64,000 nt of DNA, taken from NCBI RefSeq assembly GCF_023072595.1, contig NZ_JALLGK010000004.1, positions 186,001-250,000 of the forward strand, in the 5' to 3' direction. The DNA is from Streptomyces sp. XM4193 (lineage in GTDB: Bacteria > Actinomycetota > Actinomycetes > Streptomycetales > Streptomycetaceae). Shown piece after piece: positions 18,979-27,495 of the stretch (its first letter is position 1; the number at the start of each line of letters is the position of its first letter). A program made the position numbers and the translations under genes. A model generated the notes under the pieces. The model ran no database searches. It saw only the letters and a list, made by a program, of their open reading frames with translations, and was not told where the DNA came from.

Positions 18979-20730
18979 ATGCCGACCGCCGAGCCATCGG
19001 GCAGCATCTCCGCCGAGGCCGCTGCCCCCGCCGACCCGGCGGTCGAGCGGCCCGTGCGCCCGGTCCGGAGCGTCGCCGAGCGAGCGCGCAGCGTGGGCGA
19101 TGCGGCCCTCGGGGTGCTGCGCACCCAGTTCACCCGCTGGGATTCGCGCCGGTACTGGCTGCGGCTGCTGCCGGTGGTCCTGCTGCTCACCGCCCTGACC
19201 CGGCTGCCTTCCTTCTTCCAGCCCATCTGGAACCCGGACGAGGGCTTCCTCGCCACCCAGGCCAGAATGCTGGCCGCGGGCGGGGTGATGTACGAGACGG
19301 TGGTGGACCGCAAACCGCCGCTGGCCCCGCTGCTCTACCAGGGGGCGTTCGCGCTCTTCGGCGACAAGTCGCTGTGGCCGCTGCGGGTGCTGGCCGTCCT
19401 GGCGGTCGCCGCCACCGCGCTGCTGGTCGCCTCGATCGCACGTCGGCGCTGGGGCAACCGGGCCGGCGCCACCGCGGCGGTGCTGTGCGTACTCGCCTCG
19501 GTGGGGCTGAACCCCGAGGACGCCCAGGCCGCGAACTTCGAGATCTTCATGCTGCCCTTCACCGCCGCCGCCATGTGGTGCGCGGACCGGGGGCGGTGGA
19601 CCTCGGCGGGGATCGCGGTGGCCGGCGCGTTCCTGGTCAAGCAGACCGGCGGTGCGGTGCTGATCCCGGTGCTCTTCCTGCTGTGGCGGGGCACTCCGCG
19701 CGGTGGGGCCAGGCATCGCGCGCTGCTGACCGTCCTCGCCGGTTTCGCCGTTCCGCTGGTGGCCACCGGGCTGCTCCTGGGCGTGCGGCAGAGCCTGTTC
19801 TGGACCGTGACGGGGTCCGGCTCGTACGCCTCGTTCACCGGCTCGGAGCTGCATGTGCTCGGCCGCGGCCTGGTCAACACGCTGATCTTCACAGTCGGTT
19901 GCCTCGGCCTGGTGATTCCGCTGGTCACGGTCGTACGGCGGAAGCTGGCGCACCGCAGTGTGCTCACCCCGGACCTTTGGGTGTGGCTGGCGGCCTCCGG
20001 GCTCGCGGTCGTCACCGGCTTCCACTTCTTCGGCCACTACTACCTCCAGCTGCTGCCGCCGCTCGCGCTGCTGGGGGCGGGTGCGCTCCAGCTGCTGGCC
20101 GTCGACTGGCTGCGGCTGGCGGTGACCTGCTCCGCCGTCACCGCCACGGTCTTCGTCGGCTGGGCGGCGAACACCACCCATCCCGGTGTCGAGCACTCCC
20201 AACGCCTGGCCAAGGCCGTACAGACCCGTACCGAGCCCGGGGACCGGGTGCTGTTCTGGGGCATGCACCCCGAGCACTACTGGCTCGCCGACCGCCCGCC
20301 CGCCTCCCGCTACCTCACCGCCGGACTGCTGACCAACTTCAGCGGCGGTCGGGACGGTCCGACGGTGGGGGAGCGGTACGGCATGGACGGCTCCTGGCCC
20401 ACGCTCCTGGCCGAGCTGCGGGCGGACCCGCCGCGCGTCATCGTGGACGATTCGCGGGGCCAGCCGTACGAGCCCGCCCGCATGCCGCGGCTCAAGCGCA
20501 TCCTCGCCGGGGAGTACGAGCGCATGGCGGTGGTGAGCGGTGCGGTGGTCTACGTCCGCACCGACGCCGAGGACCGCACCGACGCCGAGGGCCGGAGCGA
20601 CGCCGAGGACCGGAGCGAGGGCCGGACCGAGGGCCGGGCGGACCCGGCCGGGCGCGCCGACCGCGAGGAACCCAGGGAGCCCGCCGACCGGCCCGAGCCC
20701 GCCGAAAGCGGACCCGCCGCGCCGCGCTGA
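18979..20730 (+). CDS. GT-C membrane glycosyltransferase (PMT_2/GT39-like)
   Basis: A 583-residue integral membrane protein. A hydrophilic N-terminus of about 60 residues precedes about ten transmembrane helices. The first extracytoplasmic loop contains IWNPDEG, the Asp-Glu pair expected for polyprenyl-phosphate-sugar-dependent GT-C enzymes (ArnT, Pmt). Residues about 440-525 form a soluble outer domain (LFWGMHPEHYWLADR, RVIVDDSRGQPYEP). Such enzymes transfer a sugar from a lipid carrier to a cell-wall polymer or protein; donor and acceptor are not known here. The last 50 residues are a low-complexity Asp/Glu/Arg tail encoded by an 18-bp tandem repeat. The gene stands alone after dxs and probably uses a leaderless promoter. 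Confidence 0.8.
   Translation: MPTAEPSGSISAEAAAPADPAVERPVRPVRSVAERARSVGDAALGVLRTQFTRWDSRRYWLRLLPVVLLLTALTRLPSFFQPIWNPDEGFLATQARMLAAGGVMYETVVDRKPPLAPLLYQGAFALFGDKSLWPLRVLAVLAVAATALLVASIARRRWGNRAGATAAVLCVLASVGLNPEDAQAANFEIFMLPFTAAAMWCADRGRWTSAGIAVAGAFLVKQTGGAVLIPVLFLLWRGTPRGGARHRALLTVLAGFAVPLVATGLLLGVRQSLFWTVTGSGSYASFTGSELHVLGRGLVNTLIFTVGCLGLVIPLVTVVRRKLAHRSVLTPDLWVWLAASGLAVVTGFHFFGHYYLQLLPPLALLGAGALQLLAVDWLRLAVTCSAVTATVFVGWAANTTHPGVEHSQRLAKAVQTRTEPGDRVLFWGMHPEHYWLADRPPASRYLTAGLLTNFSGGRDGPTVGERYGMDGSWPTLLAELRADPPRVIVDDSRGQPYEPARMPRLKRILAGEYERMAVVSGAVVYVRTDAEDRTDAEGRSDAEDRSEGRTEGRADPAGRADREEPREPADRPEPAESGPAAPR
20557..20610 (+). repeat. three 18-bp tandem repeats in the 3' end of the GT-C gene
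   Basis: Units at 20557-20574, 20575-20592 and 20593-20610 differ at a few bases and encode RTDAED, RTDAEG and RSDAED. The pattern decays into Glu-Gly-Arg repeats downstream. It gives the enzyme a charged tail probably absent from most relatives. Confidence 0.85.
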
Positions 20731-20769
20731 GGCGGGCGCTCACCGCCCCGGGACCTGCGCGTGCCCGTC

Positions 20770-20849
20770 GGCGTTCAGCCCTCCCGCACGGCGTTCAGCC
20801 CTGCTGTACGGCGTTGAACCCACCCGTACGGCGTTCAGCCCTCCCGTAC
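20770..20849. repeat. four 20-bp tandem repeats between convergent genes
   Basis: Units begin at 20770, 20790, 20810 and 20830, each starting GGCGTT and ending in CCGTAC or a close variant. The fourth unit contains the stop codon of the minus-strand NYN-domain gene (20835-20837). The array occupies nearly all of the gap between this gene and the GT-C gene. Confidence 0.9.
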
Positions 20850-21236
20850 GGCGCGCGGGCCGGCGGTGTGCGCGCCCAACTCCCGTACGCGCTCGCGCAG
20901 TTCGCGATCGGCGGTGACGACCAGCACGGCTCGCCCCGGTTCCGCCGCGGCCACCAGCTCGACGATCCGGTCGTCGCCGCTGCCCGTCGCCGCCACCACC
21001 CGCACCGCCGATGCGGAGGCCACCCGGCGGGCGGCGCCCTCCACCACCAGCACCAGCTCCACCGGCGGACCGAAACCCGCCACACCCGGCGCCGCACGCT
21101 CGGCCAGGGAGTCGCGCAGCCGCTCGGTCGCCCCGTGACGGTCGCGCCACCAGCCGTCCGGCACCGAACCGACGACGTTCGCCGCATCCACCAGCACCAG
21201 CGGCGGCGGACCGTGGTCCGTGCGCTCCCCGCTCAC
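20835..21236 (-). CDS. NYN/PIN-like domain protein
   Basis: A 133-residue protein with a NYN (PIN-like nuclease) fold: PLVLVDAANVVGSVPDGWWR at the start, then RDSLAERAAPGV, VELVLVVEGAARRV, and VLVVTADRELRERVRELGAH. The acidic residues D (VDAANV), E (VVEG) and D (TADREL) are in the positions expected for a metal site. A role in RNA cleavage or processing is inferred from the fold only. GTG 21236 is preceded by GGGGAG. The gene follows galE after 22 bp on the same strand, so the two probably share a transcript. Its last codons fall in the 20-bp tandem array. Confidence 0.8.
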   Translation of the reverse strand: MSGERTDHGPPPLVLVDAANVVGSVPDGWWRDRHGATERLRDSLAERAAPGVAGFGPPVELVLVVEGAARRVASASAVRVVAATGSGDDRIVELVAAAEPGRAVLVVTADRELRERVRELGAHTAGPRAVREG

Positions 21237-21258
21237 AGCCGTCTCCCCGCCCGCCTGC

Positions 21259-22257
21259 TCAGCGGTCGCCCGCCGCCTGCGGATGGCGCAGCAACCAGCC
21301 CGCCCAGGCCGACTCGACCATGGACCGTACGTCGTGACGGGCCTTCCAGCCGAGCTCGGCCGCGATCCGCTCCGCGGAGGCGACCACCTTCGGCGGGTCG
21401 CCCGCACGCCGCTCCGTCACATCGACCGCCAGGTCGGGACGGCCGGTGACCTCCGCGACGAGGTCGACCATCTCGCGCACCGAAACACCCTCGCCGCGAC
21501 CGATGTTGAGCGTCAGATCGCGCGAAGTGCCGTCACCGGCCCACTCGGAGAGGCGGCGGGCCGCGACCAGATGCGCGTCGGCGAGGTCCTCGACGTGGAT
21601 GTAGTCGCGCACGCAGGTGCCGTCGGGAGTCGGGTAGTCGTCCCCGAAGATCCGGGCCGGTTCGCCGTCGGTCAGCCGCTCGAAGACCATCGGGACCAGG
21701 TTGAACACACCGGTGTCCGAGAGCTCCGGGGACGCGGCCCCGGCGACGTTGAAGTAGCGCAGGCAGGCGGTGGACATCCCGTGCGCCCGGCCCACCGCGC
21801 GCACCAGCCACTCGCCCGCGAGCTTCGTCTCTCCGTACGGGCTCATTGGCACACACGGGGTGCTCTCGGTGACCGGGTCGACCTCGGGGGAGCCGTAGAC
21901 CGCGGCGGAGGAGGAGAACACGAACTCCCGCACCCCGGCGGCCACCGCGGCCTCCAGCAGGGTGCGCAGCCCGCCGACGTTCTCGTCGTAGTAGCGCAGC
22001 GGCTGCTCGACCGATTCGCCGACCTGCTTCTTCGCCGCGAGGTGGACGACGCCGCGGATGTCGTGCTCGGCGAACACCCGGTCCAGCGCCGCCCGGTCGA
22101 GCGTCGAGGCGGACACGAAGGGAACCTCGGCCGGCACCCGCTCCCGTACGCCGCTGGAGAGGTCGTCCAGCACCACGACCGGCTCGCCCGCCTGCGTCAT
22201 CGCCCGGACCACATGTGCGCCGATGTAGCCGGCGCCGCCCGTAATGAGGTAGGTCAT
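21259..22257 (-). CDS. galE: UDP-glucose 4-epimerase
   Basis: A 332-residue short-chain dehydrogenase/reductase. The NAD-binding motif GGAGYIG is at the N-terminus, and the catalytic Ser and Tyr-x-x-x-Lys appear in FSSSAAVYGSPEV and SPYGETKLAGE. It interconverts UDP-glucose and UDP-galactose in the Leloir pathway and for cell-surface sugars. The conserved GalE stretch PDGTCVRDYIHVEDLA is intact. The ATG at 22257 begins the domain directly; the ribosome-binding site is weak. There is no galT or galK nearby, so a biosynthetic role is as likely as galactose catabolism. Confidence 0.93.
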   Translation of the reverse strand: MTYLITGGAGYIGAHVVRAMTQAGEPVVVLDDLSSGVRERVPAEVPFVSASTLDRAALDRVFAEHDIRGVVHLAAKKQVGESVEQPLRYYDENVGGLRTLLEAAVAAGVREFVFSSSAAVYGSPEVDPVTESTPCVPMSPYGETKLAGEWLVRAVGRAHGMSTACLRYFNVAGAASPELSDTGVFNLVPMVFERLTDGEPARIFGDDYPTPDGTCVRDYIHVEDLADAHLVAARRLSEWAGDGTSRDLTLNIGRGEGVSVREMVDLVAEVTGRPDLAVDVTERRAGDPPKVVASAERIAAELGWKARHDVRSMVESAWAGWLLRHPQAAGDR

Positions 22258-22427
22258 CCCGGCAGTGTAGTCAGCCGAACCCCGGCCCCGGCGGCCCGGT
22301 GACGGGTGCGCGGACGGGCCGCAGCGGGCCGCGGCGGGACGTCCGCCCGCGTTGCCGCGGAGCCGTCGTGGCGCTGCCGTGGCGCCGTTGTGGCATCCGG
22401 TGCGCTGCCGCCGAGCCCGGGTGCGCC

Positions 22428-22470
22428 CGCGGGCCCCGCCCGCACCCGAAAGGTGCGAACGAGGCCCGCG
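22428..22470 (-). terminator. terminator downstream of the fatty-acid oxidation gene pair
   Basis: Arms 22428-22446 and 22452-22470 pair at 16 of 19 positions around a 5-nt loop, 45 bp beyond the stop codon of the minus-strand hydroxyacyl-CoA dehydrogenase gene. The remaining 22258-22427 stretch is GC-rich and shows nothing further. Confidence 0.65.
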
Positions 22471-22514
22471 GTCCGGTCCCGCCCCGCCCCCTCGGGGCCG
22501 GCGGGAGCAGCGCC

Positions 22515-24644
22515 CTACGCCGGGACGCTGGCGACGCCCGGTGCGTGGAACTTCCGGCCCCGCACCCGCTCGCTGACGCCCGCGCGGTCCAGGTACGGCG
22601 TGATGCCGCCCAGGTGGAACGGCCAGCCGGCGCCGGTGATCAGGCACAGGTCGATGTCCTGCGGCTCGGCCACGACACCCTCGTCGAGCATGAGGAAGAT
22701 CTCCTCGGCGATGGCGTCCAGCGCCCGGTCGCGCACCTGCTCCTCGGTCAGGACGGTGTCGCCGACCTGGAAGAGCTCGGCGACCTCGGCGTCCAGCTCC
22801 GGCGCACCGGAGTCGTAGCGGTAGAGGTTGCGCTTGCCGGCCTCGACGACGCGGCCGAGGTTCTCCGAGACGCCGAAGCGCTCGGGGAAGGCGGCGTTGA
22901 GGGTGCCGGCGACGTGGTGCGCGACGGCCGGGCCGACCAGGTCGAGCAGCACGACCGGGGACATCGGCAGACCCAGCGGTGCCAGTGCGCGGTCCGCGAC
23001 CTCCACCGGGGTGCCCTCGTCGATGGCGCCGAGGACCGAGCCCATGAAGCGGGTCAGGATGCGGTTGACCACGAACGCGGGGGCGTCCTTGACCAGCACC
23101 GAGGTCTTGCGCAGCTTGCGGGCGACGGCGAACGCCGTGGCCAGCGAGGCGTCGTCGGTCTTCTCGGCGCGGATGATCTCCAGCAGCGGGAGGATCGCGA
23201 CCGGGTTGAAGAAGTGGAAGCCCACGACCCGCTCGGGGTTCTTCAGCTGCGAGGCCATCTCGGTGATCGAGAGCGAGGAGGTGTTGGTGGCCAGGATGGC
23301 GTGCTCGGGCACGACCGCCTCGACCTCGGCGAACACCTTCTGCTTGATGCCCATCTCCTCGAAGACGGCCTCGATCACGAAGTCCGCGTCGGCGAAGGCG
23401 GTGGCCTTGTCGAGCGAACCGGTGACCAGCGCCTTCAGACGGTTGGCACCGTCCTGGTTGACGCGGCCCTTGAGGTGCAGCTTGTCGATCTCCTCGTGGA
23501 CGTAGCCCACGCCCTTGTCGACCCGCTCCTGGTCGATGTCGGTCAGCACGACCGGCACCTCGAGACGGCGGGCGAAGAGCAGCGCGAGCTGCGAGGCCAT
23601 CAGACCGGCACCGACGATGCCGACCTTGGAGACCGGGCGGGCCAGGTTCTTGTCCGGCGCGCCCGCCGGCCGCTTGGCCCGCTTCTGCACCAGGTTGAAC
23701 GAGTAGATGCCGCTGCGCAGTTCGCCGCCCATGATGAGGTCGGCCAGCGCCTTGTCCTCGGCGTCGAATCCGGCGCGCAGGTCGCCGTTCTTCGCCGCGG
23801 CGATGATGTCCAGCGCACGGTAGGCGGCCGGGGCCGCGCCGTGCACCTTGCTGTCCGCGAAGGCCTTGCCCTGCGCGACGGCGTTGTCCCACGCCTCGCC
23901 GCGGTCGATGTCGGCACGCTCGACCTCGATGTCGCCCTTGAGGACGGAGGCCGTCCACTTCAGCGACTCCTCGAGGAAGTCAGCACCCTCGAACAGCGCG
24001 TCGGCGATGCCGAGTTCGAAGACCTGCGGGCCCTTGAGCTGACGGTTCTGGTTGAGCGAGTTCTCGATGATGACCTTGACGGCGCTCTCCGGACCGATGA
24101 GGTTCGGCAGCAGCGCGCAACCGCCCCAGCCCGGCACCAGACCGAGGAAGACCTCGGGCAGGCCGAAGGCCGGCACGGCCTTGGAGACGGTGCGGTAGGT
24201 GCAGTGCAGTCCGACCTCGACACCGCCGCCCATCGCGGCACCGTTGTAGTACGCGAAGGTCGGTACGGCCAGCCCGGACAGGCGCTTGAAGACGTCGTGG
24301 CCGCCCTTGCCGATGGCCAGGGCCTCCTCGTGCTTCTTCAGCAGCTCGACGCCCTTGAGGTCGGCGCCCACGGCGAAGATGAACGGCTTGCCGGTGAGGC
24401 CGACGGCGACGATCTCACCGTTCGCGGCCTCCTTCTCCACCTGGTCGACGGCGGTGTTGAGGTTCGCCAGCGAGGCCGGGCCGAAGGTGGTCGGCTTGGA
24501 GTGGTCGAAGCCGTTGTCCAGCGTGATCAGCGCGAACCGGCCGGCGCCCTGCGGAAGGTCGAGGTGGCGTACGTGCGCCTGGGTCACGACCTCGTCGGGG
24601 AAGAGCTCGGCCGCGCCCTTCAACAGCTCTGCGGTGGTGGTCAC
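22515..24644 (-). CDS. fadB: fatty-acid oxidation complex alpha subunit (enoyl-CoA hydratase/3-hydroxyacyl-CoA dehydrogenase)
   Basis: A 709-residue bifunctional beta-oxidation enzyme. Residues about 1-210 form a crotonase domain (GKPFIFAVGADLKGVELL, YYNGAAMGGGVEVGLHCTYR). A NAD-binding 3-hydroxyacyl-CoA dehydrogenase domain starts near residue 330 (VSKVGIVGAGLMASQLALLF), with VIEAVFEEMGIKQKVF and FHFFNPVAILPLLEII, and the C-terminal dimerisation domain follows. It hydrates trans-2-enoyl-CoA and oxidises the product. The GTG start overlaps the thiolase stop by four bases (GTGA), so the two are translationally coupled, as expected for a complex. Confidence 0.95.
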   Translation of the reverse strand: MTTTAELLKGAAELFPDEVVTQAHVRHLDLPQGAGRFALITLDNGFDHSKPTTFGPASLANLNTAVDQVEKEAANGEIVAVGLTGKPFIFAVGADLKGVELLKKHEEALAIGKGGHDVFKRLSGLAVPTFAYYNGAAMGGGVEVGLHCTYRTVSKAVPAFGLPEVFLGLVPGWGGCALLPNLIGPESAVKVIIENSLNQNRQLKGPQVFELGIADALFEGADFLEESLKWTASVLKGDIEVERADIDRGEAWDNAVAQGKAFADSKVHGAAPAAYRALDIIAAAKNGDLRAGFDAEDKALADLIMGGELRSGIYSFNLVQKRAKRPAGAPDKNLARPVSKVGIVGAGLMASQLALLFARRLEVPVVLTDIDQERVDKGVGYVHEEIDKLHLKGRVNQDGANRLKALVTGSLDKATAFADADFVIEAVFEEMGIKQKVFAEVEAVVPEHAILATNTSSLSITEMASQLKNPERVVGFHFFNPVAILPLLEIIRAEKTDDASLATAFAVARKLRKTSVLVKDAPAFVVNRILTRFMGSVLGAIDEGTPVEVADRALAPLGLPMSPVVLLDLVGPAVAHHVAGTLNAAFPERFGVSENLGRVVEAGKRNLYRYDSGAPELDAEVAELFQVGDTVLTEEQVRDRALDAIAEEIFLMLDEGVVAEPQDIDLCLITGAGWPFHLGGITPYLDRAGVSERVRGRKFHAPGVASVPA

Positions 24645-25861
24645 TTGCCTGCCCCTTCGAAGTGCGGGTTCTCCCAGATCACGGTGCCGCCCATGCCGAA
24701 GCCGACGCACATCGTCGTCAGGCCGTAGCGGACGTGCGGCTGCTCCTCGAACTGCCTGGCCAGCTGCGTCATCAGCCGGACACCGGAGGAGGCGAGCGGG
24801 TGGCCGTAGGCGATCGCGCCGCCGTACTGGTTCACACGCGGGTCGTCGTCGGCGATGCCGTAGTGGTCGAGCAGGGCCAGCACCTGGACGGCGAAGGCCT
24901 CGTTGACCTCGAAGAGGCCGATGTCGTCGATCGACAGACCTGCCTGGGCGAGGGCCTTCTCGGTGGAGGGGACCGGGCCGATGCCCATGACCTCCGGCTC
25001 CACACCGGCGAAGGCGTAGGAGACCAGACGCATCCGGACCGGCAGCCCGAGCTCGCGGGCCACGTCCTCGGCGGCGATCAGCGAGGCGGTGGCGCCGTCG
25101 TTGAGGCCGGCGGCGTTGCCCGGGGTGACCCGGCCGTGGGCCCGGAAGGGGGTCTTGAGCCCGGCCAGGCTCTCCAGCGTGGTGCCGGGGCGCATCGGCT
25201 CGTCGGCGGTGGCGAGGCCCCAACCGGTCTCGCCGCCCTCGGGGTTGGTGCGGCGGATCGACACCGGCACCAGGTCCTGCTGGATCTTGCCGTTGGCGTA
25301 CGCCTTGGCCGCCTTCTCCTGGCTGGCCACCGCGTAGGCGTCGGCGCGCGCCTTGGTCAGGTGCGGGAAGCGGTCGTGCAGGTTCTCCGCTGTCATGCCC
25401 ATGAACATGGCCGACTGGTCGACCAGCTTCTCGGAGACGAACCGCGGGTTGGGGTCCACGCCCTCGCCCATCGGGTGGCGGCCCATGTGCTCGACACCGC
25501 CGGCCACGACCACGTCGTAGGCACCGAAGGCGACCGAACCGGCGGTGGAGGTCACCGCGGTCATGGCGCCGGCGCACATGCGGTCGACGCTGAAGCCGGG
25601 AACGGACTGCGGCAGCCCGGCGAGAATGCCCGCCGTACGACCCAGGGTCAGGCCCTGGTCGCCGATCTGGGTGGTCGCCGCGAGCGCGACCTCGTCGATG
25701 CGCTCCGGCGGCAGGTCGGGGTTGCGACGCAGCAGCTCACGGATGCACTTGACGACCAGATCGTCGGCGCGGGTCTCGTGGTAGATGCCCTTGGGGCCCG
25801 CCTTGCCGAACGGGGTGCGGACGCCGTCGACGAAGACGACGTCCCTTGCGGTACGAGGCAC
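24641..25861 (-). CDS. fadA: acetyl-CoA C-acyltransferase (thiolase)
   Basis: A 406-residue thiolase completing beta-oxidation. The acyl-accepting Cys is in DRMCAGAMTAV, the catalytic His in GGAIAYGHPLASSG and the second Cys in TMCVGFGMGG; NEAFAVQ is also intact. GTG 25861 is chosen because GGAGGAGAG lies just upstream and the domain begins at once (RDVVFVDGVRTPFGK); the longer frame is GC-shadow. It is first in the fadA-fadB operon. A palindrome about 95-110 bp upstream, GCTACT-TGCC-AGTAAC, is a candidate operator for a TetR-type fatty-acid repressor. Confidence 0.95.
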   Translation of the reverse strand: MPRTARDVVFVDGVRTPFGKAGPKGIYHETRADDLVVKCIRELLRRNPDLPPERIDEVALAATTQIGDQGLTLGRTAGILAGLPQSVPGFSVDRMCAGAMTAVTSTAGSVAFGAYDVVVAGGVEHMGRHPMGEGVDPNPRFVSEKLVDQSAMFMGMTAENLHDRFPHLTKARADAYAVASQEKAAKAYANGKIQQDLVPVSIRRTNPEGGETGWGLATADEPMRPGTTLESLAGLKTPFRAHGRVTPGNAAGLNDGATASLIAAEDVARELGLPVRMRLVSYAFAGVEPEVMGIGPVPSTEKALAQAGLSIDDIGLFEVNEAFAVQVLALLDHYGIADDDPRVNQYGGAIAYGHPLASSGVRLMTQLARQFEEQPHVRYGLTTMCVGFGMGGTVIWENPHFEGAGK

Positions 25862-25954
25862 GTTGGCTCTCCTCCTACAGAGTGCGGCCGGGGTTCCGGG
25901 GTTGTTTCGCCCGGGAGACTGCGGGCCGCCTCGCGGCACGCTTCCTGCCCCCAT

Positions 25955-25970
25955 GCTACTTGCCAGTAAC
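25955..25970 (-). promoter_or_regulatory. candidate TetR-type operator of the fadA-fadB operon
   Basis: On the minus strand this reads GTTACTGGCAAGTAGC, an imperfect palindrome (TACT-N4-AGTA). It resembles operators seen before acyl-CoA metabolism genes in actinobacteria. It overlaps a second inverted repeat, CTTGCC-N11-GGCAAG (25959-25981). Confidence 0.4.
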
Positions 25971-26036
25971 TGCTAGGCAAGGCCAGGGCCCGGCGAAGCT
26001 GTGCGGTGCGTGTCACAGAGGGACGGCCCGGAAGCC

Positions 26037-27314
26037 TCAGGACTGTGCGGTGAGCGCGCCCACGAGCAGCGGGAGCGTCTGCTCGATCTGCCAGGGGCGG
26101 GCCCCGAGACCGCGCAGGACCTCGGCGACGCTCTCCGGCGACGGGTCGGCCGGCGGCTCCCAGCAGAGCCGCCGCACCGTGTCGGGGGTGATCAGATTCT
26201 CCTGGGGCATCCGCAGCCGCTCGGCGTGCGAGCTGATCGCGGACCGCGCGGCCGACAGCCGGGCCGCGGCGGCCGGGTCCTTGTCCGCCCAGGAGCGGGG
26301 CGGCGGCGGGCCGCTGGGCTGCTTGACCTGGACCGGCAGCTCCTGCTCGGTCAGTGCCAGCGCCCGGTCGACCGCCTCCTGCCACTGCCCCAGCTGGCGG
26401 CGACCGGCGCGGTTGCCGAAACCGGGCAGCGCGGCCATCGCCCGCACGTCCGCCGGTGGGTTCAGTGCGCACTCCACGATCGCGGCGTCCGAGAGGACCT
26501 TGCCCGGCGAGATGTCCCGCCGCCTCGCCACCTCGTCGCGCGCGGTCCACAACTCCCGCACGACGGCGAGCTGTCGGCGCCGCCTGACCTTGTGCATTCC
26601 CGAGGTGCGCCGCCAGGGGTCCTTGCGGGGCGGCGGCGGGGGAGCGGAGGCGATCGCCTCGAACTCCTGGTGGGCCCACTCCAGCTTGCCCTGCTCCCGG
26701 AGCTCCTCCTCCAGCGCGTCGCGCAGATCGGTGAGCAGCTCCACGTCGAGCGCGGCGTACCGCAGCCAGGGATCGGGCAGCGGACGGGTGGACCAGTCGG
26801 CCGCGGAATGGCCCTTCTCCAGGCTGTATCCCAGGACGTTCTCGACCATGGCGCCGAGACCCACCCTGGCGAAGCCCGCCAGTCGGCCCGCCAGCTCGGT
26901 GTCGAAGAGCCGGCTGGGGACCATGCCGGTCTCGCGCAGACACGGCAGGTCCTGCGTCGCGGCGTGCAGAACCCACTCGGTGTCGGCCAGCGCCTCGTGC
27001 AGCGAAGTCAGATCGGGGCAGGCGATCGGGTCGATCAGCGCCGTCCCCGCACCCTCGCGGCGCAGCTGCACGAGATAGGCGCGCTGGCCGTAGCGGTAGC
27101 CGGACGCGCGCTCGGCGTCCACGGCGACGGGGCCCTCGGCCGCGGCGAACGCCCGTACGACCTCGGCGAGGGCGTCGGCGGACGCGGTGACCTCCGGGGT
27201 GCCCTCCCGGGGCGCGAGCAGGGGTACCGGCGCCGGGCCCTCGGCCGCGGAACCGTCGTCCTGTGCGGTGGCTGCTGTCGTCTTCTCTCGCGCGGTCTCA
27301 TGGGCTTCGGTCAC
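26037..27314 (-). CDS. rnd: ribonuclease D (HRDC-domain 3'-5' exonuclease)
   Basis: A 425-residue exoribonuclease of the DEDDy family. The active-site residues are visible as D66 and E68 (AVDAERASGYRYGQRAYLVQ), D122 (HAATQDLPCL), and Y186 and D190 (YAALDVELL). An HRDC-like helical domain follows (RRRQLAVVRELWTARDEVAR), and a C-terminal segment about residues 330-425. RNase D trims the 3' ends of stable RNAs. GTG 27314 is chosen because the longer open frame runs through the intergenic terminator and has no ribosome-binding site. The gene is separated from whiI by a hairpin, so it probably has its own promoter. Confidence 0.9.
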   Translation of the reverse strand: MTEAHETAREKTTAATAQDDGSAAEGPAPVPLLAPREGTPEVTASADALAEVVRAFAAAEGPVAVDAERASGYRYGQRAYLVQLRREGAGTALIDPIACPDLTSLHEALADTEWVLHAATQDLPCLRETGMVPSRLFDTELAGRLAGFARVGLGAMVENVLGYSLEKGHSAADWSTRPLPDPWLRYAALDVELLTDLRDALEEELREQGKLEWAHQEFEAIASAPPPPPRKDPWRRTSGMHKVRRRRQLAVVRELWTARDEVARRRDISPGKVLSDAAIVECALNPPADVRAMAALPGFGNRAGRRQLGQWQEAVDRALALTEQELPVQVKQPSGPPPPRSWADKDPAAAARLSAARSAISSHAERLRMPQENLITPDTVRRLCWEPPADPSPESVAEVLRGLGARPWQIEQTLPLLVGALTAQS

Positions 27315-27346
27315 CAGGCAAGGGTAGCCGGGCCGGTGATGAGCGA

Positions 27347-27382
27347 AGCACCTGCCGGCGGAAGGGTCCGTCGGCAGGTGCT
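27347..27382 (-). terminator. whiI terminator
   Basis: A 16-bp stem with one G-T pair and tetraloop AGGG, located between the stop of whiI (transcribed leftward) and the start of rnd. Confidence 0.7.
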
Positions 27383-27495
27383 CGGGTGCGGCGGGTCTCG
27401 CCGGCGATGGGTCGGTCAGTCGGTCCGGTGGTTCGGGCGGCCGACCGGAGGCCCCGGGGGAGCGCTCGGCTCCGGCTGCGGGCCGGTCGGCCTCC

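Noticed and set aside
20770..20849. CRISPR array suggested by regularly spaced short repeats
   Set aside because: The 20-bp units are directly adjacent without unique spacers, and there are no cas genes.
18063..21449. 1128-codon plus-strand frame across dxs and the GT-C gene
   Set aside because: Spans terminators and several real genes; Ser/Arg/Pro-rich translation typical of a frame-shifted GC-rich sequence.
22299..24728. 809-codon frame opposite fadB
   Set aside because: Antisense shadow without protein-like features.
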